Notes under the pieces: model-generated
Databases searched by the model: none
Told to the model about the DNA's origin: nothing
What the model saw: the letters and a program-made list of their open reading frames with translations, nothing else
Assembly (NCBI RefSeq): GCF_024138395.1
Contig: NZ_JAMYDU010000005.1
Span: 62,001 to 126,000, forward strand
Length of the DNA stretch: 64,000 bases
Reading direction: 5' to 3'
Source: Pseudomonas mandelii
GTDB lineage: Bacteria > Pseudomonadota > Gammaproteobacteria > Pseudomonadales > Pseudomonadaceae
Shown: positions 36,478 through 46,696 of the stretch, piece after piece
Position numbering within the stretch: the first letter of the stretch is position 1
Layout of the letters: each line of letters begins with the position of its first letter
Made by a program: the position numbers and the translations under genes

Positions 36478-37868
36478 CCCAGTTGCGCCATGGCCTGACG
36501 GAAGGCCGGCGGCAGGTTGTCGCCGAAGTGAATTTTGCCGTCTGCCTGGGTGAAGATGCCCATGTTCGCCAGCCACTGTTCAAATTCTGGCGCTGGTTTC
36601 AAGCCTAAGGTTTTCCGGGCGTAGAGGGCGTCGTGGAACGAGGTGGTCTGGTAGTTGAGCATGATGTCGTCGGAGCCGGGGATGCCCATGATGAAGTTGA
36701 TCCCGGCCACGCCCAACAGGGTCAGCAGGGTGTCCATGTCGTCCTGATCGGCTTCGGCGTGATTGGTGTAACAGATATCGCAACCCATGGGCACGCCCAG
36801 CAGCTTGCCGCAGAAGTGGTCTTCGAGGCCGGCGCGGATGATCTGTTTGCCGTTGTAGAGGTATTCCGGGCCGATGAAGCCTACGACGGTATTTACCAGA
36901 AACGGTTTGAAATGGCGCGCTACGGCGTAGGCGCGGGTTTCGCAGGTCTGTTGATCGATGCCATGGTGAGCGTTGGCCGACAAGGCGCTGCCTTGGCCGG
37001 TCTCGAAATACATCAGATTCTGGCCCAAGGTGCCGCGATTCAGGCTCAAACCCGCGTCATAGCCTTCCTGCAAGACGTTGAGGTTGATGCCGAAACTGGC
37101 ATTGGCCGCTTCAGTGCCGGCGATCGACTGGAACACCAGGTCCAGCGGAACGCCGCGATTCACTGCCTCGATGGAAGTGGTGACGTGGGTAAGCACGCAG
37201 GCCTGTGTAGGAATTTCATAGCGCTGGATGATTGCATCGAGCATTTCCAGCATGGCGCAGATCGACGCGATGCTGTCGGTGGCCGGGTTGATACCGATCA
37301 TCGCGTCACCGTTGCCGTACAGCAGGCCGTCGAGAATGCTCGCGGCGATACCGGCCGGTTCGTCGGTGGGGTGATTGGGTTGCAGGCGCGTAGAGAGCCG
37401 GCCGCGCAGGCCCAGCGTGCCGCGGAATTTCGTGATCACGCGGATTTTCTGCGCCACCAGCACCAAGTCCTGCACGCGCATGATCTTCGATACGGCGGCG
37501 GCCATTTCCGGGGTCAGGCCTGGCGCGAGGGCGCGCAGGCTCTGTTCGTCGGCGGCGTCGCTGAGCAGCCAGTCGCGAAAGCCGCCGACAGTGAGGTGGC
37601 TGACCGCTTTGAAAGCCTGTTTATCGTGAGTGTCGATGATCAGCCGGGTGACTTCATCGGTCTCGTAAGGGATCAGCACTTCTTGTAGGAAATGAGTCAG
37701 CGGGATGTCAGCCAGGGCCATTTGCGCGGCCACTCGCTCGCCATCGTTGAGGGCGGCAACGCCGGCCAGAAAGTCCCCGGAGCGCGCCGGGCTGGCTTTG
37801 GCCATGACGTCCTTGAGGCTGTCGAAGCGGTAGGTCTGGGCGCCGACCGTGTGAGCAAAACTCGCCAT
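36474..37868 (-). CDS. eutB: Ethanolamine ammonia-lyase large subunit
   Basis: A 464-residue heavy chain carrying the substrate and adenosylcobalamin site in a TIM barrel. Seen: [55 protein letters not shown], and [18 protein letters not shown]. The ATG at 37868 has GGAG eight bases upstream. It is 51 bases after eat and overlaps eutC. No microcompartment shell genes are present, so this is the simple pseudomonad form of the pathway. Confidence 0.97.
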   Translation of the reverse strand: MASFAHTVGAQTYRFDSLKDVMAKASPARSGDFLAGVAALNDGERVAAQMALADIPLTHFLQEVLIPYETDEVTRLIIDTHDKQAFKAVSHLTVGGFRDWLLSDAADEQSLRALAPGLTPEMAAAVSKIMRVQDLVLVAQKIRVITKFRGTLGLRGRLSTRLQPNHPTDEPAGIAASILDGLLYGNGDAMIGINPATDSIASICAMLEMLDAIIQRYEIPTQACVLTHVTTSIEAVNRGVPLDLVFQSIAGTEAANASFGINLNVLQEGYDAGLSLNRGTLGQNLMYFETGQGSALSANAHHGIDQQTCETRAYAVARHFKPFLVNTVVGFIGPEYLYNGKQIIRAGLEDHFCGKLLGVPMGCDICYTNHAEADQDDMDTLLTLLGVAGINFIMGIPGSDDIMLNYQTTSFHDALYARKTLGLKPAPEFEQWLANMGIFTQADGKIHFGDNLPPAFRQAMAQLG

Positions 37869-37919
37869 ACAGATTCTCCGTGACGGCGCAGACAGGGCCT
37901 GCACCGGGATTTGCGGCCG

Positions 37920-39368
37920 TTAGTGCAAGGCTTCTTCAGCTTTCTGAATGGCCGCGAACTCTTCTTCGGGCGTGCCTGCTACCAAGTGATGCCGACTGTA
38001 GAAGGCAAAGTAAGCAATTAACACTCCATAGATGATCGCGGCGCCAATCACCACCCGCGGATCCACCAGAAAGCCCGCCACCACGGCGATGCAAGCTAAC
38101 ACCAGTGCCACGCCTGAGGTGAAGATACCGCCCGGCGTGCGGTACGGCCGATCCATTTTGGGGCGACGGATACGCAAGGTGATGTGCGCGGCCATCATCA
38201 GCACATAGGAGATGGTCGCGCCGAACACCGCCACCAGAATCAGCAGGTCGCCCTGGCCGGTCAGTGACAGGCCAAAGCCGATGATGCCGGGAATGATCAA
38301 CGCCAGCACCGGGGCCTTGCTTTTATTGGTTTCGGACAGTTTGCGCGGCAGATAACCAGCTCGGGACAAGGCAAAGATCTGCCGCGAGTAGGCATAGATG
38401 ATCGAGAAGAAACTGGCGATCAGCCCGGCCAGGCCCACCAGATTGACAAAGTGGCCCATCCAGGTCGAACCGCCATAGGCCTTGCTCAGGGCTTCGACCA
38501 ACGGATTGCCCGAGGTCAACAGGGCATTGGCGCCCGCACCGCCAGGACCGATAACCAGAATCAGCAGGGCAAAGCTCACCAGCACCAGCATGGCGCCGAT
38601 TAAGCCGCGCGGCAGATCGCGTTTCGGGTTTTTGGTTTCTTCTGCCGCCAGTGGCACACCTTCGACGGCCAGGAAGAACCAGATTGCGTAAGGAATGGCT
38701 GCCCAGACGCCGACATAGCCGAAGGGCAGGAAGCTGCTGGCGCCTTTGGCCTCGGTCACCGGGATGTCCAGCAAATTGGCGACGTTGAAGTGCGGCACCA
38801 TCGCGATCAGAAATACTGCCAATGCCAAGGCCGCGACGGCGGTGATCACGAACATCAGTTTCAGGGCCTCGCCGACACCGAAAATGTGAATGGCGATAAA
38901 GATGATGTAGAACGCCAGGTAAATCATCCAGCCGCCTATGCCGAACAGCGACTCGCAATACGCCCCGATAAACACCGCGATCGCCGCAGGGGCGATCGCG
39001 TACTCGATCAGGATCGCGGTTCCGGTGAGGAACCCGCCCCAGGGCCCGAATGCGCTACGGGCAAATCCGTAGCCACCGCCGGCGGTCGGGATCATCGAAG
39101 ACAATTCGGCCAGGGAGAAGCACATGCACAAGTACATGGTGGCCATCAGCAACGTGGCGAGAAACATGCCGCCCCATCCGCCTTGCGCCAAACCGAAGTT
39201 CCAGCCGGCGTAATCGCCTGAGATGACATAGGCCACACCCAGGCCCACCAGCAGGACCCAGCCCGCCGCACCTTTTTTCAGTTCACGTTGTTGGAAATAA
39301 TCGGAGCCGACTTTTTCGAAGTCGACGGAGGAGATTGCCGGCTGCGCGCTGGCTTGATCGCTAGGCAT
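37920..39368 (-). CDS. eat: Ethanolamine permease
   Basis: A 482-residue APC-superfamily transporter with twelve predicted helices. Seen: KKGAAGWVLLVGLGVAYVISGDYAGWNFG at the first helix, SSMIPTAGGGYGFARSAFGPWGGFLTG, and FFLAVEGVPLAAEETKNPKRDLPRG. AGGTG precedes the ATG. It lies directly upstream of eutBC on the same strand, which identifies the substrate. Confidence 0.93.
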   Translation of the reverse strand: MPSDQASAQPAISSVDFEKVGSDYFQQRELKKGAAGWVLLVGLGVAYVISGDYAGWNFGLAQGGWGGMFLATLLMATMYLCMCFSLAELSSMIPTAGGGYGFARSAFGPWGGFLTGTAILIEYAIAPAAIAVFIGAYCESLFGIGGWMIYLAFYIIFIAIHIFGVGEALKLMFVITAVAALALAVFLIAMVPHFNVANLLDIPVTEAKGASSFLPFGYVGVWAAIPYAIWFFLAVEGVPLAAEETKNPKRDLPRGLIGAMLVLVSFALLILVIGPGGAGANALLTSGNPLVEALSKAYGGSTWMGHFVNLVGLAGLIASFFSIIYAYSRQIFALSRAGYLPRKLSETNKSKAPVLALIIPGIIGFGLSLTGQGDLLILVAVFGATISYVLMMAAHITLRIRRPKMDRPYRTPGGIFTSGVALVLACIAVVAGFLVDPRVVIGAAIIYGVLIAYFAFYSRHHLVAGTPEEEFAAIQKAEEALH

Positions 39369-39451
39369 AGGGGTTCACCTGTTCTTATTGTTTTTTAGTC
39401 GGCATTTTTGCCGGGGGTGACGCTAGATATTTCTGCTGGATATTCAACGTT

Positions 39452-39493
39452 TCGCGAGCAAGCCCGTTCCCACAGGAAGTGGCTTGCTCGCGA
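39452..39493. repeat. Single short REP-like hairpin in the ethanolamine operon
   Basis: TCGCGAGCAAGCC and GGCTTGCTCGCGA (39452-39464 and 39481-39493) form a perfect 13-bp stem around 16 bases, between the aldehyde dehydrogenase stop and eat. Confidence 0.7.
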
Positions 39494-39500
39494 CAGACGT

Positions 39501-41021
39501 TTAGAAGAAGCCCAACGGATTGATGTCGTAGCTCACCAGCAGGTTTTTGGTCTGCTGATAGTGGTCGAGCATCATTTTGTGGGTTTCACGACCGACGCCG
39601 GACTTCTTGTAACCGCCGAACGCGGCGTGCGCCGGGTACAGGTGGTAGCAGTTGGTCCACACACGACCGGCCTTGATGGCGCGGCCCATGCGATAGGCGC
39701 GGTTGATGTCGCGGGTCCAGAGACCGGCGCCCAGGCCGAACTCGGTGTCGTTGGCGATGGCCAGGGCTTCGGCTTCGTCCTTGAAGGTGGTGATGCTCAC
39801 CACCGGGCCAAAGATTTCTTCCTGGAACACGCGCATTTTGTTGGTGCCCTTGAGTAGGGTCGGCTGGATGTAATACCCGGTCGCCAGGCTGCCCTCGAGT
39901 TTTTCCACCTTGCCACCGGTCAACAGCTCGGCGCCTTCGCCCTTGGCGATGTCCAGGTACGAAAGGATTTTGTCGAATTGCTGCTCGGACGCCTGGGCGC
40001 CGACCATGGTGTCGGTGTCCAGCGGGTCGCCACGTTTGATTTGCAGGACCTTCTTCATCACCACTTGCATGAACTCGTCGTAGATCGACTCTTGCACCAG
40101 GGCGCGGGACGGGCAGGTGCAGACTTCACCCTGGTTGAAGAATGCCAGCACCAGGCCTTCGGCGGCTTTCTCGATGAAGGTCGGTTCGGCTTGCATGATG
40201 TCGGCGAAGAAGATGTTCGGCGACTTGCCACCCAGCTCCACGGTGGACGGAATGATGTTTTCGGCGGCGCATTTCATGATGTGCGAGCCGACCGGGGTCG
40301 AGCCGGTGAAGGCGATCTTGGCAATACGCTTGCTGGTGGCCAAGGCTTCCCCGGCCTCTTTGCCGAAACCTTGCACCACGTTGAGCACGCCGGGTGGCAG
40401 CAAGTCGCCGATCAGCTCCATCAGCACGGTGATGCCCAGCGGGGTTTGCTCGGCCGGTTTAAGGACCACGCAGTTACCGGCGGCCAGGGCCGGGGCGAGT
40501 TTCCAGGCGGCCATCAGAATCGGGAAGTTCCACGGAATAATCTGTCCGACCACGCCCAGCGGTTCATGGATGTGATAGGCCACGGTGTTGCCGTCGATCT
40601 CGGCGGCGCTGCCTTCCTGGGCGCGGATGCAACCGGCGAAGTAGCGGAAATGGTCGGCGGCCAGCGGGATGTCGGCATTGAGGGTTTCGCGCACAGCCTT
40701 GCCGTTGTCCCAGGATTCGGTGATCGCCAGCACTTCCAGGTTCTGTTCGATGCGATCGGCGATTTTCAGCAGGACCAGCGAGCGAGCCTGGGCGGACGTT
40801 GCGCCCCAGGCATCGGCGGCGGCATGGGCAGCGTCCAGGGCCTTTTCGATGTCTTCGGCGGTGGAACGCGGGAATTCGGCAATAGGCTGGCCGTTGACCG
40901 GCGATGTATTGGTGAAGTACTGACCTTTGACAGGCGCGACGAACTCGCCGCCGATATAGTTGCCGTATTTGCTCTTGAACGAAACGATAGCGCCTTCAGT
41001 ACCTGGGTGAGCGTAACGCAT
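39501..41021 (-). CDS. NAD-dependent acetaldehyde dehydrogenase (ExaC-like)
   Basis: A 506-residue aldehyde dehydrogenase, close to ExaC and the acetaldehyde dehydrogenases of ethanolamine and ethanol catabolism. Seen: [20 protein letters not shown], the glutamate motif [10 protein letters not shown], the catalytic cysteine in [14 protein letters not shown], and EIFGPVVSI. First gene of the operon, behind a sigma-54 promoter; it oxidises the acetaldehyde made by EutBC. SD AAGGAG lies nine bases before the ATG. Confidence 0.93.
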   Translation of the reverse strand: MRYAHPGTEGAIVSFKSKYGNYIGGEFVAPVKGQYFTNTSPVNGQPIAEFPRSTAEDIEKALDAAHAAADAWGATSAQARSLVLLKIADRIEQNLEVLAITESWDNGKAVRETLNADIPLAADHFRYFAGCIRAQEGSAAEIDGNTVAYHIHEPLGVVGQIIPWNFPILMAAWKLAPALAAGNCVVLKPAEQTPLGITVLMELIGDLLPPGVLNVVQGFGKEAGEALATSKRIAKIAFTGSTPVGSHIMKCAAENIIPSTVELGGKSPNIFFADIMQAEPTFIEKAAEGLVLAFFNQGEVCTCPSRALVQESIYDEFMQVVMKKVLQIKRGDPLDTDTMVGAQASEQQFDKILSYLDIAKGEGAELLTGGKVEKLEGSLATGYYIQPTLLKGTNKMRVFQEEIFGPVVSITTFKDEAEALAIANDTEFGLGAGLWTRDINRAYRMGRAIKAGRVWTNCYHLYPAHAAFGGYKKSGVGRETHKMMLDHYQQTKNLLVSYDINPLGFF

Positions 41022-41086
41022 GATGGGTTTCTCCTTGGCTTTTGTGCTTATAAGGGAGGGCGCGCCAGAGCGCTGTATAAGCGTAG

Positions 41087-41102
41087 AGCAAAGGTCGGGC
41101 CA
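41087..41102 (-). promoter_or_regulatory. Sigma-54 (-24/-12) promoter of the ethanolamine operon
   Basis: On the minus strand TGGCCCGACCTTTGCT matches the consensus TGGCACG-N4-TTGCW at all fixed positions but one, with exact -24/-12 spacing. It lies about 65 bases before the dehydrogenase ATG. The divergent activator gene is of the sigma-54-dependent class, which fits. Confidence 0.88.
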
Positions 41103-41160
41103 CTGCCTTGCAGGTCTGGAAAATCAAGGCCTTGCGTGTTTTTTGTCGGACGGATGGGTG

Positions 41161-41204
41161 GCGTTTGTGACGCTTGCGGTACAGCCCCCGTGACACTTTG
41201 TACC
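41161..41204. promoter_or_regulatory. Candidate activator binding sites upstream of the sigma-54 promoter
   Basis: GCGTTTGTGACGC (41161-41173) and the wider GGTACA...TGTACC pair (41178-41183 and 41199-41204) lie 60-115 bases upstream of the -24/-12 element, the usual place for enhancer sites. The repeated TTTGTG(G/A) words in this stretch could be half-sites. Confidence 0.45.
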
Positions 41205-41281
41205 GTTTGTGGCGCAGCCTGTGACTGACGGGTCTTGCCAGCATTGCAATGCAGGCCAGGCTGGAGGATGCTCGGTGCCCA

Positions 41282-41296
41282 TATGACTAAGTCATA
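41282..41296. promoter_or_regulatory. 15-bp perfect palindrome between the operon and its activator
   Basis: TATGACT-A-AGTCATA is a perfect palindrome in the divergent promoter region. It may be an operator for the activator gene or the operon. No known consensus is claimed. Confidence 0.4.
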
Positions 41297-41327
41297 GGAC
41301 TTACACACCTTTGATGCTGCCGCATAA

Positions 41328-41434
41328 CCCTGTAGGAGCTGTCGAGTGAAACGAGGCTGCGATCTTTTGATTTTGCTTTTAAGGAACAAGATCAAAAGAT
41401 CGCAGCCTCGTTTCACTCGACAGCTCCTACAGGG
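41328..41434. repeat. 44-bp perfect inverted repeat (REP-like, CTGTAGGAGCTGTCGAG type)
   Basis: Arms 41328-41371 and 41391-41434 are perfectly complementary over 44 bases with a 19-base loop. The outer part carries the CTGTAGGAGCT core of pseudomonad REPs and the inner part GCTGCGATCTTTTGAT, also seen at 45947-46024. It ends 33 bases before the activator gene start. Perfect arms suggest a recent insertion. Confidence 0.85.
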
Positions 41435-41467
41435 GCGGTGTAAACCGCTCGGGGAGAATAATAAGAA

Positions 41468-43381
41468 ATGCACGACAACCATTTGAGTCGCCATGCCCAG
41501 CAAGTGCTGACCGTGACCCAGGGTAAATCCCACCTGCACGGTCCCGGCAGCGATCCGTCCATTGCCCGTTCCTGGCTGCGTTGTCTTGAGGACTATCACC
41601 TCGACCCGGCCCTGACCATGGCACCGACGGTGCTGGAACATGGCCGCGTGCTGGAAAGCCGCGAACGCTTGCAGCAGGTGCTGCAGATCGCCGGCACCGA
41701 AATGACCAGCCTCCACCAGCAACTTTCCGGCGCCGGCCACGCGGTGCTGCTGACCGATGCCCGCGGGGTGATCCTCAACTGCGTCACCGCGCCCACCGAA
41801 CGGAAGATTTTCGAGCGCGCCGGCCTTTGGCTGGGCGCCGACTGGAGCGAAGCCTGCGAAGGCACCAATGGCATCGGCACCTGCCTGGTGGAGCGTCAGT
41901 CCCTGACCATCCATCAAGACGAACATTTTCGTGGTCGTCACACCGGCCTGACCTGCTCGGCGAGCCCGGTGTTCGATCCTCACGGCGAGCTACTGGCGGT
42001 GCTCGACGTGTCTTCGGCGCGTCACGAAGTTTCGCGGCAGAGTCAGTTCCACACCATGGCCCTGGTCAATCTGTCGGCGAAGATGATCGAGAGCTGCTAT
42101 TTCCTGCGTTACTTCGACAATCAATGGTTGCTGCGTTTTCACCTGCAGGCTGAATCCGTCGGGCTGTTCAGCGAAGGGTTGCTGGCGTTCGACGGGGAAG
42201 GGCGGATCAGTGCGGTCAACCAGAGTGCGCTGAATTTGCTGGGGCATATTCGTGGTGGGTTGTTGGGTAAACCGGTGGAGGCATTTTTCGACTGCTCGCT
42301 GGATGAATTGCTCGGTCGCGCGAGCGCCAATGCCAGCGCCAGTTGGCCATTGCGCACCCGTGACGGGCGGCGGCTGTTTGCCGTGTTGCGCGGGCAGCCG
42401 TGCAGTATTCCGGTGCCAGTGGTGCAAAGCCCGATGGTTGCCGAGCGTGCGCGCTTGTCAGGCATTTGCCTGGGCGATGCCGCGTTGCAGGAGGATTTCC
42501 GCAAGGCCTTGCGCGTGTTTGAACGAGACGTGCCGTTGCTGATCAATGGCGAAACCGGCTCAGGCAAGGAGGCCTTCGCCAAAGCTGTGCATCAGGCTAG
42601 CCAACGGGCAGAAAAATCGTTCGTCGCCCTCAATTGCGCGGCAATTCCCGAAAGCCTCATCGAGAGCGAACTGTTCGGCTATCGCGGCGGCAGCTTCACC
42701 GGTGCCCGCAAGGAAGGCATGCGTGGCAAGTTGCAACAGGCCGATGGCGGGACTTTATTTCTCGATGAAATCGGCGACATGCCGCTGAGCATGCAGACCC
42801 GCTTATTAAGGGTGCTGGAAGATCGTCAGGTGGTGCCGATTGGCGGTGAGCCGGAATCGGTCAATGTACGGATCATCAGCGCCACTCACCGCAATCTGCT
42901 TGAACGGGTGCAGGACGGCAGTTTCCGCGAAGATTTGTATTACCGGCTCAATGGGCTGGAGGTCGCATTGCCGGCACTGCGTGAGCGCGCTGACAAATCA
43001 CAGTTGCTCGACTTTTTGCTGGCCGAAGAGGCGGGCGGGGAAACGGTATTGATCGACGGGCCGGCGCGGCAGGCCTTACTGGATTTTGCCTGGCCGGGGA
43101 ATGTGCGGCAGTTGCGCAATGTGCTGCGAACCCTGGCGGCGTTGTGTGACGGCGGTCGAATCGGGCTGGAGGATTTGCCGGCGACGATCCGCCAGTCCCG
43201 GCCGGTGACGGCGTCGGCGGTTGAAGAGCCGTCCGAGTATCCGCTGGATGATGCCGAGCGGCTGGCGTTGCTGACCGTGCTGGAGCAACAGCGCTGGCAC
43301 ATGACCCACACGGCTGAACAGCTGGGCGTCAGCCGCAATACCCTCTACAGAAAACTGCGTAAGCACGGTATCTCCCGCTAG
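41468..43381 (+). CDS. eatR: Sigma-54-dependent activator of ethanolamine catabolism
   Basis: A 637-residue enhancer-binding protein of the AcoR type. A GAF-like sensor domain (about 60-215) holds ACEGTNGIGTCLVERQ and GLTCSASPVFDPHG. A PAS-like segment lies at 225-310, and the AAA+ domain (330-560) has Walker A GETGSGKE (361-368), the sigma-54 contact loop as GSFTGA (408-413) in place of GAFTGA, and Walker B GGTLFLDEIGD. The C-terminal Fis-type HTH is HTAEQLGVSRNTLYRKLRKHG. Divergent from the ethanolamine operon; the counterpart in P. aeruginosa is EatR. Confidence 0.93.
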   Translation: MHDNHLSRHAQQVLTVTQGKSHLHGPGSDPSIARSWLRCLEDYHLDPALTMAPTVLEHGRVLESRERLQQVLQIAGTEMTSLHQQLSGAGHAVLLTDARGVILNCVTAPTERKIFERAGLWLGADWSEACEGTNGIGTCLVERQSLTIHQDEHFRGRHTGLTCSASPVFDPHGELLAVLDVSSARHEVSRQSQFHTMALVNLSAKMIESCYFLRYFDNQWLLRFHLQAESVGLFSEGLLAFDGEGRISAVNQSALNLLGHIRGGLLGKPVEAFFDCSLDELLGRASANASASWPLRTRDGRRLFAVLRGQPCSIPVPVVQSPMVAERARLSGICLGDAALQEDFRKALRVFERDVPLLINGETGSGKEAFAKAVHQASQRAEKSFVALNCAAIPESLIESELFGYRGGSFTGARKEGMRGKLQQADGGTLFLDEIGDMPLSMQTRLLRVLEDRQVVPIGGEPESVNVRIISATHRNLLERVQDGSFREDLYYRLNGLEVALPALRERADKSQLLDFLLAEEAGGETVLIDGPARQALLDFAWPGNVRQLRNVLRTLAALCDGGRIGLEDLPATIRQSRPVTASAVEEPSEYPLDDAERLALLTVLEQQRWHMTHTAEQLGVSRNTLYRKLRKHGISR

Positions 43382-43405
43382 GTGCACCGAATCCTGACCC
43401 TGATC

Positions 43406-43497
43406 CTGTAGGAGCGAGGCTTGCCCGCGAAGAACGATGACGCGTAATACCTGAAAAACCGCGGTGCATTCTTCGCGGGCAAGCCTCGCTCCTACAG
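43406..43497. repeat. REP pair, first of two in tandem
   Basis: CTGTAGGAGCGAGGCTTGCC and its complement across about 40 bases, starting 24 bases after eatR. Confidence 0.85.
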
Positions 43498-43522
43498 AAA
43501 TTTCGCTTAACTGACCGGCATT

Positions 43523-43602
43523 GAGGCTTGCCCGCGAAGGCCATCACGCGGTTTACCTGATGCACCGCGTTATCGTTGTTCGCGGGCAAGCCTCGCTCCT
43601 AC
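43523..43602. repeat. REP pair, second of two, left arm truncated
   Basis: The left arm begins at GAGGCTTGCCCGCGAAGGCC and lacks the outer TGTAGGAGC; the right arm is complete. Spacer words shared with the preceding pair (ATGACGCG / ATCACGCG, ACCTGA, CCGCG) show the two pairs arose from related copies. Together they fill the 305-base gap before mpl. Confidence 0.8.
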
Positions 43603-43686
43603 GGGGTTGTGGTGTTTGTCTTGAAACACAAGGTGCGAATTTTCCTACCCTACGCTAACCTGCGGCCATGTTTTACGAGGTCGACT

Positions 43687-45036
43687 ATGCACATTCATAT
43701 TCTTGGTATCTGCGGCACTTTCATGGGTTCGATGGCGGTTCTGGCCAAAGAGCTGGGCCATCACGTGACGGGCTCCGATGCCAACGTCTATCCGCCGATG
43801 AGCACCCAGCTGCAAGCCCAGGGCATTGAGTTGACCCAAGGTTACGACCCGGCGCAGCTCGATCCGGCTCCGGATCTGGTGGTGATCGGCAATGCTATGT
43901 CTCGTGGCAACCCGGCCGTCGAATACGTGCTGAACAAAGGCCTGCCGTATGTCTCCGGCCCGCAATGGCTGGCGGATCACGTACTGCAAGGCCGCTGGGT
44001 GCTGGCGGTTGCCGGCACTCACGGCAAAACCACCACCAGCAGCATGCTCGCCTGGGTTCTGGAATACGCCGGCATGAGCCCGGGTTTCCTGATCGGCGGC
44101 GTGCCGCAGAATTTCTCGGTGTCGGCGCGTTTGGGCGGCACGCCGTTCTTCGTGATCGAAGCCGACGAATACGACAGTGCGTTCTTCGACAAACGCTCGA
44201 AATTCGTTCACTACCGTCCGCGTACTGCGATTCTGAATAATCTTGAATTCGATCACGCCGACATCTTCCCCGATCTGCCAGCCATCGAGCGGCAATTCCA
44301 TCATTTGGTGCGGACCATTCCGAGCGAAGGCCTGGTGATCCATCCGACCACCGAACCGGCATTGCTGCGCGTGATCGAAATGGGCTGCTGGACCCCGGTG
44401 CAAACCACCGGTGCCGGCGGTCAGTGGCAGGTCAAGCTGCTCAGCGAAGACGGTTCGAAATTCGAAGTGATGTTCGAAGGCGCCGTTCAAGGCGTGGTCG
44501 AGTGGGACATGACCGGTCAGCACAACGTCGCCAATGCCTTGGCCACCTTGGCCGCCGCGCGTCACGTCGGTGTAGTGCCATCGATGGGCATCGCTGCACT
44601 GAGCGCGTTCAAAAGCGTGAAGCGCAGGATGGAAAAAGTGGCGGAAGTGCGTGGTATCACCATTTACGACGACTTCGCTCACCACCCGACCGCCATCGCC
44701 ACCACGCTTGACGGTCTGCGCAAACGCATTGGCGATGCGCCGTTGATCGCGATCATCGAGCCGCGCTCCAACTCCATGAAGCTCGGCGCTCACCGCGATG
44801 GCTTGCCGGAAAGTGTGGTCGATGCCGATCAAGTGATCTGGTATGCGCCGGCCAACCTCGGTTGGGACCTGGGTGCCACTGCCGCGTTGTGCACCGTCCC
44901 GTCGATCGTCAGCGATTCCCTGGAAGGCATAATCGAGCGCGTGAAGAGCCAGGCTCAGCCCGGCACGCACGTGGTGATCATGAGCAACGGCGGTTTCGGT
45001 GGCCTGCACGGCAAACTGGCCGAGGCGCTGCAATGA
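43687..45036 (+). CDS. mpl: UDP-MurNAc:tripeptide ligase Mpl
   Basis: A 449-residue Mur-ligase that recycles the peptidoglycan tripeptide. Seen: [25 protein letters not shown] at the N-terminus (Rossmann domain), the ATP loop [15 protein letters not shown], the [19 protein letters not shown] segment, and [10 protein letters not shown]. The ATG at 43687 gives the canonical start; earlier in-frame codons run through REP DNA. Overlaps ubiX by four bases (ATGA). Confidence 0.96.
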   Translation: MHIHILGICGTFMGSMAVLAKELGHHVTGSDANVYPPMSTQLQAQGIELTQGYDPAQLDPAPDLVVIGNAMSRGNPAVEYVLNKGLPYVSGPQWLADHVLQGRWVLAVAGTHGKTTTSSMLAWVLEYAGMSPGFLIGGVPQNFSVSARLGGTPFFVIEADEYDSAFFDKRSKFVHYRPRTAILNNLEFDHADIFPDLPAIERQFHHLVRTIPSEGLVIHPTTEPALLRVIEMGCWTPVQTTGAGGQWQVKLLSEDGSKFEVMFEGAVQGVVEWDMTGQHNVANALATLAAARHVGVVPSMGIAALSAFKSVKRRMEKVAEVRGITIYDDFAHHPTAIATTLDGLRKRIGDAPLIAIIEPRSNSMKLGAHRDGLPESVVDADQVIWYAPANLGWDLGATAALCTVPSIVSDSLEGIIERVKSQAQPGTHVVIMSNGGFGGLHGKLAEALQ

Positions 45037-45665
45037 ACAACGGCCCGGAACGCATCACGCTGGCGATGACCGGCGCTTCGGGCGCCCAGTACGGCTTGCG
45101 CCTGCTCGACTGCCTGGTGCGTGAAGACCGCGAGGTGCACTTCCTGATTTCCAAGGCTGCACAACTGGTGATGGCCACCGAGACCGATGTTTCGCTGCCG
45201 TCCAAACCACAGATGATGCAAGCCTTCCTCACGGAATACACCGGTGCGGCTGCCGGGCAGATTCGGGTGTATGGCAAGGAAGACTGGATGTCGCCGGTGG
45301 CTTCGGGCTCTGGTTCGCCAGCGGCGATGGTGGTGGTGCCGTGCTCCACCGGCACCTTGTCGGCTATCGCGACCGGGGCCTGCAACAACTTGATCGAACG
45401 GGCTGCCGACGTGACCTTGAAGGAGCGCCGCCAGTTGATTCTGGTGCCGCGCGAGGCGCCGTATTCGAGCATTCATCTGGAGAACATGCTCAAGCTGTCG
45501 AACATGGGCGTGACCATTCTGCCGGCGTCGCCAGGTTTCTATCATCAGCCGCAGACCATCGATGACTTGATCGACTTCGTCGTGGCGCGAATTCTCAACT
45601 GTTTAAACATCCCGCAAGACATGCTGCCGCGCTGGGGTGAACACCATTTGAGCAGCGATGAATAA
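45033..45665 (+). CDS. ubiX: Flavin prenyltransferase UbiX
   Basis: A 210-residue enzyme making prenylated FMN for UbiD in ubiquinone synthesis. Seen: [21 protein letters not shown], the [25 protein letters not shown]/dimethylallyl site, [21 protein letters not shown] and [26 protein letters not shown]. Coupled to mpl and overlapping the next lipoprotein gene by eight bases. Confidence 0.96.
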   Translation: MNNGPERITLAMTGASGAQYGLRLLDCLVREDREVHFLISKAAQLVMATETDVSLPSKPQMMQAFLTEYTGAAAGQIRVYGKEDWMSPVASGSGSPAAMVVVPCSTGTLSAIATGACNNLIERAADVTLKERRQLILVPREAPYSSIHLENMLKLSNMGVTILPASPGFYHQPQTIDDLIDFVVARILNCLNIPQDMLPRWGEHHLSSDE

Positions 45666-45942
45666 GCTGCTGATCATTCTGCTGGCTTTGCAATTGGCGG
45701 GCTGCGCCACGGCGCGCACCCTCGATGCCGCCAAGCCTGGAGCGCCGGTGGTGTATTCGGGAACGCGTCTGGATTGGTATGCGATGAACGGCGGTTGCTG
45801 CGCCATGGACCGATTTGGCGCAGAAGCGCCGACTTATCCGGGTGTTGACCTGCCGGCCAGTGCCTTGCTCGACACGCTGCTGTTGCCGCTGTCGTTGTTG
45901 ACGGTGATTGGCGTAAGTTTTCAGGCGACGGGTGGATTGTAA
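45658..45942 (+). CDS. YceK-like small lipoprotein
   Basis: A 94-residue lipoprotein with signal peptide [16 protein letters not shown] (lipidated Cys16). Then [24 protein letters not shown] and the closing [16 protein letters not shown] hydrophobic run, the pattern of YceK/YidQ proteins. Function unknown. Overlaps the end of ubiX. Confidence 0.85.
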   Translation: MNKLLIILLALQLAGCATARTLDAAKPGAPVVYSGTRLDWYAMNGGCCAMDRFGAEAPTYPGVDLPASALLDTLLLPLSLLTVIGVSFQATGGL

Positions 45943-45946
45943 AAAG

Positions 45947-46024
45947 CAAAAGATCGCAGCCTTCGGCAGCTCCTACTGGTGTACACATACCTATGTAGGA
46001 GCTGCCGAAGGCTGCGATCTTTTG
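45947..46024. repeat. REP-like pair, GATCGCAGCCTTCGGCAGCTCC type
   Basis: CAAAAGATCGCAGCC...GCAGCTCCTA and its complement surround a 19-base spacer, between converging gene ends. It may terminate both. Confidence 0.85.
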
Positions 46025-46027
46025 ATC

Positions 46028-46669
46028 TTACTTACCTAACTTGCGCAACTCATCCGACTCGACAATCCGCACGCCATCCTGCTCTTCCAATGCCAGACGC
46101 CACATGGCGCGGGCCAATTGGCAGGCTTCGATGCCGTGGTATTTACCTGGGATCAATCGCGACAACGGACCGGCAACTTTCTCGCCCAGTCGCGGCTCGA
46201 CGCGATCGCCCAACAACAGCGAAGGCCGGCAAATGGTCAACTGCGGCCAATTCTGCGCGCGCAATGCGTGTTCCATCTCGCCTTTGACCCGGTTGTAGAA
46301 AATCGAGGATCGCCGATCGGCACCCAAGGCACTGATCACGATCAAGTGCCGTGCACCCATTTCCCGCGCACGTTTGGCGAAGGCCACGACCATGTCCAGG
46401 TCCACCGCGCGAAACGCTTGCTCGGAGCCGGCCTGCTTGAGCGTGGTACCGAGGCAGCAGTAGGCAATGTCGACGCGACCGTTCAATTGCGGCAAAAACG
46501 TTGCCGGGTCGCCGACCGGGTTTTCCAGGTGAGGATGCTCGGCCAGTGGCCGGCGTGAGGGGGCTAATACCCGTGTGATCGTTGGCTCGTTGAGTAGACG
46601 GTCAAGCAAATGTTCACCGGTTAACCCGGTAGCTCCGGCAAGCAATACATGCTGAGGCGTCAAGTACAT
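46028..46669 (-). CDS. NAD(P)-binding oxidoreductase (HTATIP2/YbjT-like SDR)
   Basis: A 213-residue atypical SDR. The N-terminus has [19 protein letters not shown] (NADP loop), the middle [34 protein letters not shown], then [28 protein letters not shown], with the Ser...Tyr-x3-Lys catalytic set (YNRVK) present. The ATG at 46669 is preferred because GGGGGA lies nine bases upstream. Substrate unknown. Confidence 0.85.
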   Translation of the reverse strand: MYLTPQHVLLAGATGLTGEHLLDRLLNEPTITRVLAPSRRPLAEHPHLENPVGDPATFLPQLNGRVDIAYCCLGTTLKQAGSEQAFRAVDLDMVVAFAKRAREMGARHLIVISALGADRRSSIFYNRVKGEMEHALRAQNWPQLTICRPSLLLGDRVEPRLGEKVAGPLSRLIPGKYHGIEACQLARAMWRLALEEQDGVRIVESDELRKLGK

Positions 46670-46696
46670 AGTCATTCCCCCTTGATACTATTCAGC

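Noticed and set aside
44862..45032. 5' extension of ubiX inside mpl
   Set aside because: The ATGA overlap and the conserved N-terminus set the start at 45033; the extension is an out-of-frame reading of mpl.
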